From assembly GCA_020848075.1 (NCBI GenBank), contig JADLAV010000029.1, positions 18,965 through 82,964 of the forward strand: a stretch of 64,000 nt of DNA, in the 5' to 3' direction. The DNA comes from Burkholderiales bacterium (GTDB taxonomy: Bacteria; Pseudomonadota; Gammaproteobacteria; Burkholderiales; SG8-39). Both the position numbers and the translations under genes were made by a program. Below the pieces are notes generated by a model. That model was not told the origin of the DNA. It was given only the letters and a program-made list of their open reading frames with translations, and searched no databases. This document shows, piece by piece, positions 8,241 to 16,337 of this stretch (position 1 is the stretch's first letter; each line of letters begins with the position of its first letter).

Positions 8241-10922
8241 TCAGACCGTCCGCGGGTTCGGCTTCGCGGGGTCGATGCCGTACTTCCCGATCGCTGCGGC
8301 GACGATCGACGGCTCGACTGCGCCCTGATCGGCGAGCGCCTTGAGCGACGCGACGGTCACCCAGTGGCGATCGACCTCGAAGAACTGGCGAAGCTTCGTG
8401 CGCGTATCGGAGCGCCCGAATCCGTCGGTGCCGAGCACGCGATAGATCCGTTGCGCCGGGATGAACGGGCGGATCTGCTCGGCGAATGCCCTGACGAAGT
8501 CGGTGGACGCGATCACCGGGCCCTCGCGCGCTTCCAGGCACTGCGTGACGTACGGCTTGCGCGACGCCTCGGCCGGATGCAAGAGATTCCAGCGGTCGGC
8601 GGCCGTGCCTTCGCGCGCGAGCTCGGTGAAGCTCGGGCAGCTCCAGATATCGGCCGCCACGTCCCAGTCCTCCGCGAGCAGGGCGGCCGCCGCGATCACC
8701 TCGCGCAGGATCGCCCCGCTGCCGAGCAGCTGCACGCGGTGCCTCCGCCCCGGGGCCTCCTTGAAGAGATACATGCCCTTCAGGATGCCCGCCTCCGCGC
8801 CGGCGGGCAGGCCCGGATGATCGTAGTTCTCGTTCATCACGGTGATGTAGTAGTACACATCCTCCTGCTCGCTCACCATGCGCCGCAGCCCGTCGTGCAC
8901 GATCACCGCGAGCTCGTAGGCAAACGTCGGATCGTAGGCGATGCAGTTCGGGACGAGCGAGTAGAGGACGTGGCTGTGGCCGTCCGCGTGCTGCAGGCCC
9001 TCGCCGTTCAGCGTGGTGCGGCCGGCGGTCCCGCCGATGAGGAAGCCGCGCGCCCGCTGGTCGGCCGCGGCCCAGGTGAGGTCGCCGACCCGCTGCATGC
9101 CGAACATCGAGTAGAAGAGGTAGAAGGGCACCGTCGCCAGGTTCGAGTGGCTGTAGGACGTCGCCGCCGCGATCCACGACGACATCGCGCCCGCTTCGGT
9201 GATGCCCTCTTCCAGGATCTGGCCCGCCTCGTCTTCCCGGTAGTACATCACCTGATCGCGGTCGACCGGCGTGTACTTCTGGCCCTCCTGCGAGAAGATG
9301 CCGAGCTGGCGGAACATCCCTTCCATGCCGAAGGTGCGCGCCTCGTCCGGGACGATGGGGACGACGTACTTGCTGATGCCCTTGTCGCGGAGGAGCGCCG
9401 TGAGCATGCGCACGAGCGCCATCGTGGTCGAGATCGGGCGGCCCTCGGTCGGCTTCATCACCGACTCGAACACGCTGAGCGGCGGGACCGGCGGCACCGC
9501 ATCGGCCTTGCGGCGCCGCTGCGGGAGATAGCCGCCGAGCGCCTGACGCCGCGCGTGCAGGTACTGCATCTCCGGGCTGTCCTTGGCGGGCAGATAGAAG
9601 GGCAGCTTCTCGAGATCTTCGTCCGGCACCGGGACGTTGAAGCGGTCGCGGAACTGGCGGATGGTCTCGATGTCGGGTTTCTTGAGCTGATGCGTCGGGT
9701 TCTTCGCCTGGCCCTGCTGGCCGAGGCCATAGCCCTTGATGGTCTTCGCCAGGATGACGGTGGGCTGCGCCTTGTGCTTCACCGCCGCCGCGTAGGCCGC
9801 GTAGATCTTGTGCGGGTCGTGACCGCCCCGGTTGAGCCGCCAGATGTCGTCGTCGGTCATCCGCGACACCATCTCGAGCAGCTTCGGATGCTTGCCGAAG
9901 AAGTGCTTGCGCACGAAGGCGCCGTCGTTCGCCTTGTAGTTCTGGTACTCGCCGTCGACGGTCTCCTCCATCACGCGCTGCAGGATCCCCTCCTTGTCGC
10001 GCGCGAGCAGCGGATCCCAGTAGGAGCCCCAGATCAGCTTGATGACGTTCCACCCGGCGCCGCGGAAATTGCCCTCCAGCTCCTGGATGATCTTGCCGTT
10101 GCCGCGCACCGGTCCGTCCAGGCGCTGGAGATTGCAGTTCACGACGAAGATCAGGTTGTCGAGCTTTTCGCGTGCGGCCATGCCGATCGCGCCGAGCGCT
10201 TCCGGCTCGTCCATCTCGCCGTCGCCGAGGAACGCCCAGACCCTGCGCCCCTCGGTCTTCGCCAGCCCGCGGGCCTCGAGGTACTTGAGGAACCGCGCCA
10301 TGTAGATCGCCTGGATCGGGCCGAGCCCCATCGACACCGTCGGAAACTGCCAGAAGTCCGGCATGAGCCAGGGGTGCGGGTAGGAGGAGATGCCCTGGCC
10401 GTCGACTTCGCGACGGAAGTTGTCGAGCTGCTCTTCGGTGAGCCGTCCTTCCAGCAGCGCCCGCGCGTAGATGCCCGGCGAGGCGTGGCCCTGGAAGTAG
10501 ACGAGATCGCCCCCGTGCTCGGCGCTCGGCGCCCGCCAGAAATGGTTGAAGCCGGTGCCGAAGAGCGTGCCGACCGAGGCGAAGGTGGCGATGTGTCCGC
10601 CAAGGTCACCCTCGCGTTTGTTCGCATGCGCCACCATGATCATCGCGTTCCAACGGGCGTACGAACGGATCCGCTCCTCGAGCGCCGCATCGCCCGGGGA
10701 GCGCTCCTCCATGTGCGGCGGGATGGTGTTGATGTAGGCCGTGTTGGCCGAGTACGGGATGTAGGCGCCCGAGCGGCGCGCCCGCTCGATCATCCGCTCG
10801 AGCAGGAAGTGCGCCCGCTCCGGCCCCTCGCGCGCGAGCACCGCGTCCAGCGCATCGAGCCATTCCTGGGTCTCGAGCGCGTCGGCGTCGGTCGCGGCGT
10901 TGAAATCGGGCTGCGCGGACAT
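8241..10922 (-). CDS. aceE: Pyruvate dehydrogenase E1 component (homodimeric type)
   Basis: Thiamine-diphosphate enzyme that decarboxylates pyruvate and acetylates the lipoyl group of E2. At 893 residues it has the length of the homodimeric alpha2-type E1. The ThDP/Mg motif GDGEMDEPEALG with NCNLQRLDGPVRGN about 30 residues on is intact, and the N-terminal region YIPYSANTAYINTIP and the loop HIATFASVGTLFGTGFNHFW match this family. It is the first gene of the minus-strand operon aceE-aceF-lpdA; its upstream region, shared with folD, contains a perfect palindrome at 11049-11075. Confidence 0.96.
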   Translation of the reverse strand: MSAQPDFNAATDADALETQEWLDALDAVLAREGPERAHFLLERMIERARRSGAYIPYSANTAYINTIPPHMEERSPGDAALEERIRSYARWNAMIMVAHANKREGDLGGHIATFASVGTLFGTGFNHFWRAPSAEHGGDLVYFQGHASPGIYARALLEGRLTEEQLDNFRREVDGQGISSYPHPWLMPDFWQFPTVSMGLGPIQAIYMARFLKYLEARGLAKTEGRRVWAFLGDGEMDEPEALGAIGMAAREKLDNLIFVVNCNLQRLDGPVRGNGKIIQELEGNFRGAGWNVIKLIWGSYWDPLLARDKEGILQRVMEETVDGEYQNYKANDGAFVRKHFFGKHPKLLEMVSRMTDDDIWRLNRGGHDPHKIYAAYAAAVKHKAQPTVILAKTIKGYGLGQQGQAKNPTHQLKKPDIETIRQFRDRFNVPVPDEDLEKLPFYLPAKDSPEMQYLHARRQALGGYLPQRRRKADAVPPVPPLSVFESVMKPTEGRPISTTMALVRMLTALLRDKGISKYVVPIVPDEARTFGMEGMFRQLGIFSQEGQKYTPVDRDQVMYYREDEAGQILEEGITEAGAMSSWIAAATSYSHSNLATVPFYLFYSMFGMQRVGDLTWAAADQRARGFLIGGTAGRTTLNGEGLQHADGHSHVLYSLVPNCIAYDPTFAYELAVIVHDGLRRMVSEQEDVYYYITVMNENYDHPGLPAGAEAGILKGMYLFKEAPGRRHRVQLLGSGAILREVIAAAALLAEDWDVAADIWSCPSFTELAREGTAADRWNLLHPAEASRKPYVTQCLEAREGPVIASTDFVRAFAEQIRPFIPAQRIYRVLGTDGFGRSDTRTKLRQFFEVDRHWVTVASLKALADQGAVEPSIVAAAIGKYGIDPAKPNPRTV

Positions 10923-11048
10923 GGCGGACTCCTTCTTTGGGCGCGGATCTCGGGAACGGAGTGCGCTGCGGGAGAGTGTCCCGGTAAGCTTAATACGCAG
11001 GCTACCCCCCGGCCAACCGGCGACCTCGACAGATTGGCCGTTGATCCC

Positions 11049-11075
11049 ACAATCCGCAATAATAATCCGGATTGT
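11049..11075. promoter_or_regulatory. Operator-like inverted repeat between aceE and folD
   Basis: ACAATCCG and CGGATTGT form a perfect 8-bp inverted repeat with an 11-base AT-rich spacer. It lies 127 bases upstream of aceE and 113 bases upstream of folD, in the only stretch of this intergenic region that is AT-rich. A role as a binding site for a regulator of the pyruvate dehydrogenase operon is inference; the sequence is not a match to a site I can name. Confidence 0.4.
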
Positions 11076-11187
11076 AGAAGCTAGCGATCCCGGGGTAAAG
11101 CCCGGGCAGCGGACGCCGGGATGCCGCCAGACACGATGCTAGAATCTGCGTCGCTTGTCGTCGTCCGCCGATCCACCCCTCCCGCAC

Positions 11188-12045
11188 ATGGATACCCGCG
11201 TCATCGATGGCGTCGCCCTTGCCCGACGGCTTCGTGAGGCGATCCGCGAGCGAGCGGCCGAGTTGGCGAAACGTGGGCGAACGCCCGGCTTGGTCGCGAT
11301 CCGGGTGGGCGACGACCCCGCCTCGAAAGTGTACGTCAGCACAAAGATGCGGGTCAGCGTCGAAGTGGGCATTTACTCGGAGCACGTCGAGCTCGGGGCC
11401 GATGCCACCGAGGAGGAGTTGCTCCGGCGCATCCAGGCGTTGAACGCCGAGCCGAGAATTCACGGCATCCTCGTCCAGTTGCCTTTGCCGAAGCACATCG
11501 CGACGGACAGGATCCTGGAGGCGATTGCCCCGGAAAAGGATGTCGATGGGTTCCATCCATGCAATGTCGGCCTCCTCGCGACCGGCCAGCCCCGGTTCGT
11601 TCCGTGCACGCCGGCCGGCGTGATGGCGATGCTCGAAACCGAGGGCATCGCGCTCGACGGCCGCGAGGCAGTGATCATCGGGCGCAGCAACATCGTCGGC
11701 AAGCCGATGGCCCTGCTCCTCTTGCAGAAGGGGGCAACGGTCACCATTTGTCATTCCAGGACGCAGGACCTGAGTAGCCATACGCGGCGCGCGGACATCG
11801 TCGTCGCGGCGGTCGGTCGGCCGCACTTGGTCGGCGCGGGCATGGTCAAGCCCGGTGCGGTGGTGATCGACGTCGGGATCAACCGACTGTCGGATGGCCG
11901 ATTGGTGGGCGACGTCGCGTTCCAGTCGATGCTCGGCAAGGTTGCGTGCGTCACGCCCGTGCCCGGCGGCGTGGGCCCGATGACGGTGACCATGCTGATG
12001 GCGAACACCGTGCGGGCCGCGGAACTCGCGTCGCGCGCCGCGTAA
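11188..12045 (+). CDS. folD: Bifunctional methylene-THF dehydrogenase / methenyl-THF cyclohydrolase
   Basis: Interconverts 5,10-methylene-THF, 5,10-methenyl-THF and 10-formyl-THF for one-carbon metabolism. Start taken at the ATG at 11188 (MDTRVIDGVALA), giving 285 residues, the usual length; an in-frame earlier start would add 11 non-conserved residues. Recognisable blocks are YVSTKMRVSVEVGI with the catalytic lysine, ILVQLPLPKHI, the nucleotide-binding GRSNIVGKPMALLLL and the C-terminal TPVPGGVGPMTVTML. A TAGAAT hexamer at 11140-11145 may be its -10 element. Confidence 0.95.
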   Translation: MDTRVIDGVALARRLREAIRERAAELAKRGRTPGLVAIRVGDDPASKVYVSTKMRVSVEVGIYSEHVELGADATEEELLRRIQALNAEPRIHGILVQLPLPKHIATDRILEAIAPEKDVDGFHPCNVGLLATGQPRFVPCTPAGVMAMLETEGIALDGREAVIIGRSNIVGKPMALLLLQKGATVTICHSRTQDLSSHTRRADIVVAAVGRPHLVGAGMVKPGAVVIDVGINRLSDGRLVGDVAFQSMLGKVACVTPVPGGVGPMTVTMLMANTVRAAELASRAA

Positions 12046-12115
12046 TTCGCCCGCGCGCAGGCTCGCCAACTGCGTCCGGCAGGGTCCTTCGTTTCACGTT
12101 TCACGTCTCACACCC

Positions 12116-14257
12116 ATGAAGATTGAAGCCAACCCGCTCCTCGATTTTTCCGGCCTGCCGCGTTTTGCGGCCGTGAAGCCCGAGCACGTCGCGCCCGCGA
12201 TCGATCTCCTCCTGGCCGACTGCCGTGCGGCCGTGGCGGGGCTGATCGATCCGGCGACGCCGGCCACCTGGGACGACTTCGTAGCGCCCCTCGACGACGT
12301 GAACGAGCGCCTCACGCGCGCGTGGGGTGTCGTCGCGCATCTGCACGGAGTGCTCGACAGCCCGGCGTTGCGCGAGGCCTATAACGCGAACCAGCCGAAG
12401 GTCGTCCAGTACTGGACCGAGCTCGGCCACAACGAGCGGCTGTTCGCGAAGTACCAGGCGCTCCGCGCGAGCGCCGAGTATGCGCGCCTCGACGCCGCGC
12501 AGCAGCGCATCGTGGATCACGAGCTCCGCGACTTCCGGCTCGCCGGCGCGGAGCTTCCGCCCGGGGAGAAGAAGCGCTTCGCCGAGATCCAGGAGGAGCT
12601 CGCAACGCTCGGGACGCGCTTCTCCGAGAACGTGCTCGACGCCACCAACGCGTTCGCCCTCTACGTCGAGGACCGCGCCGAGCTCGCCGGAATCCCCGAC
12701 GATGTCCTGGAAGGGGCCCGGGAGGCGGCCGCGCGCGATGGCCGCGAGGGCTGGAAGCTCACCCTGCAGGCGCCGAGCTACGTTCCAGTCATGCAGTACG
12801 CCGACAGCCGGCGCCTGCGCGAGCGCGTCTACCACGCCTACAACACGCGAGCGAGCGAGGAATATCCGCGGGCGCTTGCCGAGGCGAGCCGCTACGAATG
12901 CGAAAGCAGAGCGGGCACGCGCAGCACCGAGACAGCGCGCGCGCCGGCCGCCGATGCCGCGCGCGCCCTGCAGTGGGACAACACCCCACTCATCGCGCGG
13001 ATCCTCAGGCTGCGCAAGGAGGCGGCCCGGCTGCTCGGATACGCGAGCTACGCCGAGGTCTCGCTCGTGCCGAAGATGGCCGAGTCGCCGCACGTCGTGC
13101 TCGACTTCCTGTGCGATCTCGCCGCGCGATCGCTGCCGTTCGCGCGCCGCGACTACGCCGAGCTGCGGGAATTCGCCGCCGCGGAGCTCGGCCTTGGGAC
13201 GCTCGAGGTCTGGGACATCGCCTACGCCTCGGAGAAGCTGCGCCAGCAGCGCTACGCGTACTCCGAGCACGAGGTGAAGCAGTACTTCCCGGAGCCGAAG
13301 GTGCTGGAAGGCATGTTCCGCCTGGTGCAGACGCTCTATGGCATCCGCATCGCGCCGGATGAGGCCGAGACCTGGCACCCGGACGTGCGCTTCTTCCGTA
13401 TCACCGATGCCGACGGCGCGCTCGTCGGGCAACTGTACTTCGATCCTCACGCCCGCGAGAGCAAGCGCGGCGGTGCATGGATGGACGAGGCGATGGCGCG
13501 CAGGCGCAGGCACACTGAGGTGCAAACGCCCGTGGCGTACCTCGAGTGCAACTTTCCGTCGCCGGTGGGCGGCAAGCCGGCGCTCTTCACGCACGACGAC
13601 GTCATCACGCTTTTCCACGAGTTCGGCCACGGGCTGCATCACCTGCTCACCCGGGTGGACTATCTCGGCGCCTCGGGGATCCACGGCGTCGAATGGGATG
13701 CGGTCGAGCTCCCCAGCCAGTTCATGGAGAACTTCTGCTGGGAATGGGAGGTGCTGCAGCACATGACGGCACACGTGGAGTCGAACGCGCCGCTGCCGCG
13801 CAGCCTCTTCGACAAGATGGTGGCCGCGAAGAACTTCCAGGCCGGTATGCAGATGGTGCGCCAGCTCGAATTCGCCCTCTTCGACATGCGGCTGCACGAC
13901 GACTTCGACCCGGACGGCGCGAGGACGCCGCTCGCGCTCCTCGAGGAGGTGCGGCGCGAAGTGGCAGTCGTCGTCCTGCCCGCCTACAACCGCTTTCCGA
14001 ACAGCTTCTCGCACATCTTCGGCGGCGGGTACGCCGCGGGCTACTACAGCTACAAGTGGGCCGAGGTGCTGTCGGCGGACGCCTATAGCCTCTTCGAGGA
14101 GAACGGCGTGCTCGACCGGGCGACCGGCTGGCGGTTCCGGGACGAGATCCTGGCGGTCGGCGGCGCCCGGCCCGCGCTCGAATCCTTCAAACTATTTCGC
14201 GGTCGCGAGCCCAAAGTCGATGCCCTGCTGAAGCACAATGGTATGATCGTTGCATAG
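12116..14257 (+). CDS. prlC: Oligopeptidase A (M3 family zinc peptidase)
   Basis: Cytoplasmic metallopeptidase that degrades oligopeptides, including cleaved signal peptides in E. coli. The 713-residue length fits the 680-710 of the family. The zinc motif HEFGH is at residues 501-505 inside FHEFGHGLHHLLTRVDYLGA, followed by the downstream glutamate region GVEWDAVELPSQFMENF; the substrate-closing loop near the C-terminus FGGGYAAGYYSYKWAEVLSA is also typical. It lies 70 bases downstream of folD and 28 bases upstream of the glutaredoxin-like gene, so the three may be cotranscribed. Confidence 0.94.
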   Translation: MKIEANPLLDFSGLPRFAAVKPEHVAPAIDLLLADCRAAVAGLIDPATPATWDDFVAPLDDVNERLTRAWGVVAHLHGVLDSPALREAYNANQPKVVQYWTELGHNERLFAKYQALRASAEYARLDAAQQRIVDHELRDFRLAGAELPPGEKKRFAEIQEELATLGTRFSENVLDATNAFALYVEDRAELAGIPDDVLEGAREAAARDGREGWKLTLQAPSYVPVMQYADSRRLRERVYHAYNTRASEEYPRALAEASRYECESRAGTRSTETARAPAADAARALQWDNTPLIARILRLRKEAARLLGYASYAEVSLVPKMAESPHVVLDFLCDLAARSLPFARRDYAELREFAAAELGLGTLEVWDIAYASEKLRQQRYAYSEHEVKQYFPEPKVLEGMFRLVQTLYGIRIAPDEAETWHPDVRFFRITDADGALVGQLYFDPHARESKRGGAWMDEAMARRRRHTEVQTPVAYLECNFPSPVGGKPALFTHDDVITLFHEFGHGLHHLLTRVDYLGASGIHGVEWDAVELPSQFMENFCWEWEVLQHMTAHVESNAPLPRSLFDKMVAAKNFQAGMQMVRQLEFALFDMRLHDDFDPDGARTPLALLEEVRREVAVVVLPAYNRFPNSFSHIFGGGYAAGYYSYKWAEVLSADAYSLFEENGVLDRATGWRFRDEILAVGGARPALESFKLFRGREPKVDALLKHNGMIVA

Positions 14258-14285
14258 CTTTTCCTCATTCCACGGGAGGGAAGCC

Positions 14286-14867
14286 ATGCCGAGCAGAACA
14301 ACCTGCGCCGCCGCCATCGCGCTGGCTCTCGCGAGCGCCGCAGCGTTCGCCCAGACCTATCGCTGGGTGGACAAGGACGGGCGCGTCCATTACACCGACA
14401 CGCCGCCGCCGCCGAGCGCCGCGCGCCAGGTCGAGAAGCGCACGCTCCAGGGGAGCGTCGTGGAGACTTCACAGCTCTCCTACGGCCTGCAGCAGGCCGT
14501 GAAGACGAACCCGGTGACGCTCTACACGTACTCCGGCTGCAAGGAAGCGTGCGCCAACGCGCGCGCGCTCCTCGAGAAGCGCGGCGTGCCGTACAAGGAA
14601 TTCTCGGTCGACGATCCGGCGAAGCGCGAGGAGCTGAAGCGCATCTCCGGCGGGAACAACGTGCCGGTCCTGGTCGTCGGCAAGACGATGAAGCAGGGGT
14701 ACGAGGAGAGCATGTACAACGTCGCGCTCGACGAGGCCGGATACCCCAAGTTCTCGCAGCTCCCGTCGGGGCAGCAGGCCCGGCAGCCCGAAGCGCCGCC
14801 GCCCGCCACCGCCAAAGCGGAAGCGACACCCGAGGAACCGAAGCTCGGACCATACGCGCCGCGCTGA
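14286..14867 (+). CDS. Secreted DUF4124-glutaredoxin fusion protein
   Basis: Start set at the ATG at 14286, 5 bases after a GGGAGG ribosome binding site; 193 residues. A signal peptide (about 1-22, ending AAAFAQ) is followed by a short DUF4124 module (YRWVDKDGRVHYTDTPPP) and a glutaredoxin fold (about residues 76-150). The redox site is C85-K-E-A-C89, a CxxxC rather than the CPYC of classical glutaredoxins, while the cis-proline loop NNVPVLVVG is kept. A Pro/Ala-rich tail follows. It is therefore probably a periplasmic or exported thiol protein; whether it acts as a reductase cannot be told. Confidence 0.8.
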   Translation: MPSRTTCAAAIALALASAAAFAQTYRWVDKDGRVHYTDTPPPPSAARQVEKRTLQGSVVETSQLSYGLQQAVKTNPVTLYTYSGCKEACANARALLEKRGVPYKEFSVDDPAKREELKRISGGNNVPVLVVGKTMKQGYEESMYNVALDEAGYPKFSQLPSGQQARQPEAPPPATAKAEATPEEPKLGPYAPR

Positions 14868-14942
14868 AGGGCGAGCGCTCGTCGTTCCGCGCCGCGCGCC
14901 CCGCTCCGATTCACGTCGCCGCGGTCGCGTCGCGCGCGACGG

Positions 14943-16337
14943 CTATTCCGGCGCCGCCCAGCCGCCACCGAGCGCCTTGATCAGGTCGACGCTGAAGGCA
15001 AGGCGGGCCTGACGATTGCGCACGAAGGCGAGCTCGGCCTCGTTCATCGTGCGCTGGGCGTCCAACACCTCGAGGAACGGCGAATAGCCCCGCTCGTAGC
15101 GCAGCGTGGAAAGTTCGAGCGCGTTGCGGGCAGCCTCCAGGCGCTCTTGCAGGTCCGCCTCGTTGCTCCCCGCCTGCACGATGTTGACCAGCGCGTCGGA
15201 CACCTCGCGGAACGCGGTCTCGATGGTGCGCTGGTAGTTCGCGAGCGCCTGCTCGCGGCGGGCGCTCGCCTGATCGACGCGCGCCTCGCGCCGCCCGGCA
15301 TCGAAGATCGGCTGCAGGAGGCCGAACCCGAGTGACCAGATACCCGCGCCGCTCGTGAGCAGATTGGAGAATTCCGCGCTCTGCGAGCCGAGCGACCCGG
15401 TGAGGGTGATGGAGGGAAAGAGCGCCGCGCGCGCGACGCCGATCTGGGCGTTGGCCGCGACCATCAATTCCTCGGCGGCGCGGATGTCCGGCCGGCGCTC
15501 GAGCAGAGACGAGGGCAGCCCGGGCGCCGGCGTGGGTGGAAACGGCAGCGCGGGCAGGTCGCCGGGCGGCACGTGCAGGTCGGGACGTCCGGTGAGCTGG
15601 CCGAGCAGGCGCTCGGCGAGCGCGCGGTTCCGCTCCGCGTCGCGCTTCTGCACCAGCGCGTCGGAGAGCGTGCCCTGCGCCTGGTAGACGTCGAGCTCGG
15701 GAGAGAACCCCGCCGCCAGCCGGGCGCGCGCGAGCGAGAGCGCATCCCCGCGCGTGCGGATTGTGGCCTCGAGGACCGCCACTTGCACGTCGAGCGAGCG
15801 GAGCGCGAAGTACGTCTGGGCGGTCAGGCCGGACAGGGTCAGAAAGACGGTATCCTTGGCATACTCCGAGGCGAGCAGGTTCGCCTGCGCCGCCTCGCTC
15901 GCGCGCGCGATGCGGCCCCAGAAATCGACCTCGTACACGGTCGCAGCGATCACCTGATTCTGCGTGCGCGTGAGCGCGACGCCGGGCTGCGGCGGGGGAA
16001 CGATCGCAGCGCTCACGCGGCTACGCGTTGCCGAGTATCCGCCCATCACCTCCGGGAAAAACGCGGCGCGCGCCTCGCGCACTTGCGCTTCGGCTTCGAG
16101 CACGCGTGCGACGGCGAACCGGACGTCGGCGTTGTTCATCCGCGCCGCGGCAACGAGCTCGTCCAGGAGCGGATCGCGATACAGCGTCCACCATTGCGGC
16201 GACACCGCCGGCGTCGCCTTCTCGGCCGCCGGCGCGGGGTATTGCGCCGGCAGCGGCATCTCCGGGCGCTCGTAGTCGGGGCCGACGGTGATGCAGCCGG
16301 CGAGCGGCAGCAGCGCCAGGAAGAGGAGCCGGTTCAT
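14943..16337 (-). CDS. Outer membrane efflux lipoprotein (NodT/OprM type)
   Basis: TolC-like outer membrane channel of a tripartite RND pump. Start at the ATG at 16337; the open frame extends far upstream but there overlaps the RND gene. The 464-residue protein begins with a lipoprotein signal (LALLPLAGC, Cys at residue 15) followed by the family blocks VGPDYERPEMPLP and QWWTLYRDPLLDELV, and contains two OEP repeats of helical hairpins. Overlap with the RND gene is ATGA, showing tight translational coupling. It is the last gene of the tetR-MFP-RND-OMF operon. Confidence 0.92.
   Translation of the reverse strand: MNRLLFLALLPLAGCITVGPDYERPEMPLPAQYPAPAAEKATPAVSPQWWTLYRDPLLDELVAAARMNNADVRFAVARVLEAEAQVREARAAFFPEVMGGYSATRSRVSAAIVPPPQPGVALTRTQNQVIAATVYEVDFWGRIARASEAAQANLLASEYAKDTVFLTLSGLTAQTYFALRSLDVQVAVLEATIRTRGDALSLARARLAAGFSPELDVYQAQGTLSDALVQKRDAERNRALAERLLGQLTGRPDLHVPPGDLPALPFPPTPAPGLPSSLLERRPDIRAAEELMVAANAQIGVARAALFPSITLTGSLGSQSAEFSNLLTSGAGIWSLGFGLLQPIFDAGRREARVDQASARREQALANYQRTIETAFREVSDALVNIVQAGSNEADLQERLEAARNALELSTLRYERGYSPFLEVLDAQRTMNEAELAFVRNRQARLAFSVDLIKALGGGWAAPE

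Noticed and set aside
7596..11084. Very long plus-strand open frame of more than 1100 codons
   Set aside because: It lies opposite aceF and aceE, which have full family motifs; the composition (His, Arg, Asp-rich) is that of an antisense shadow.
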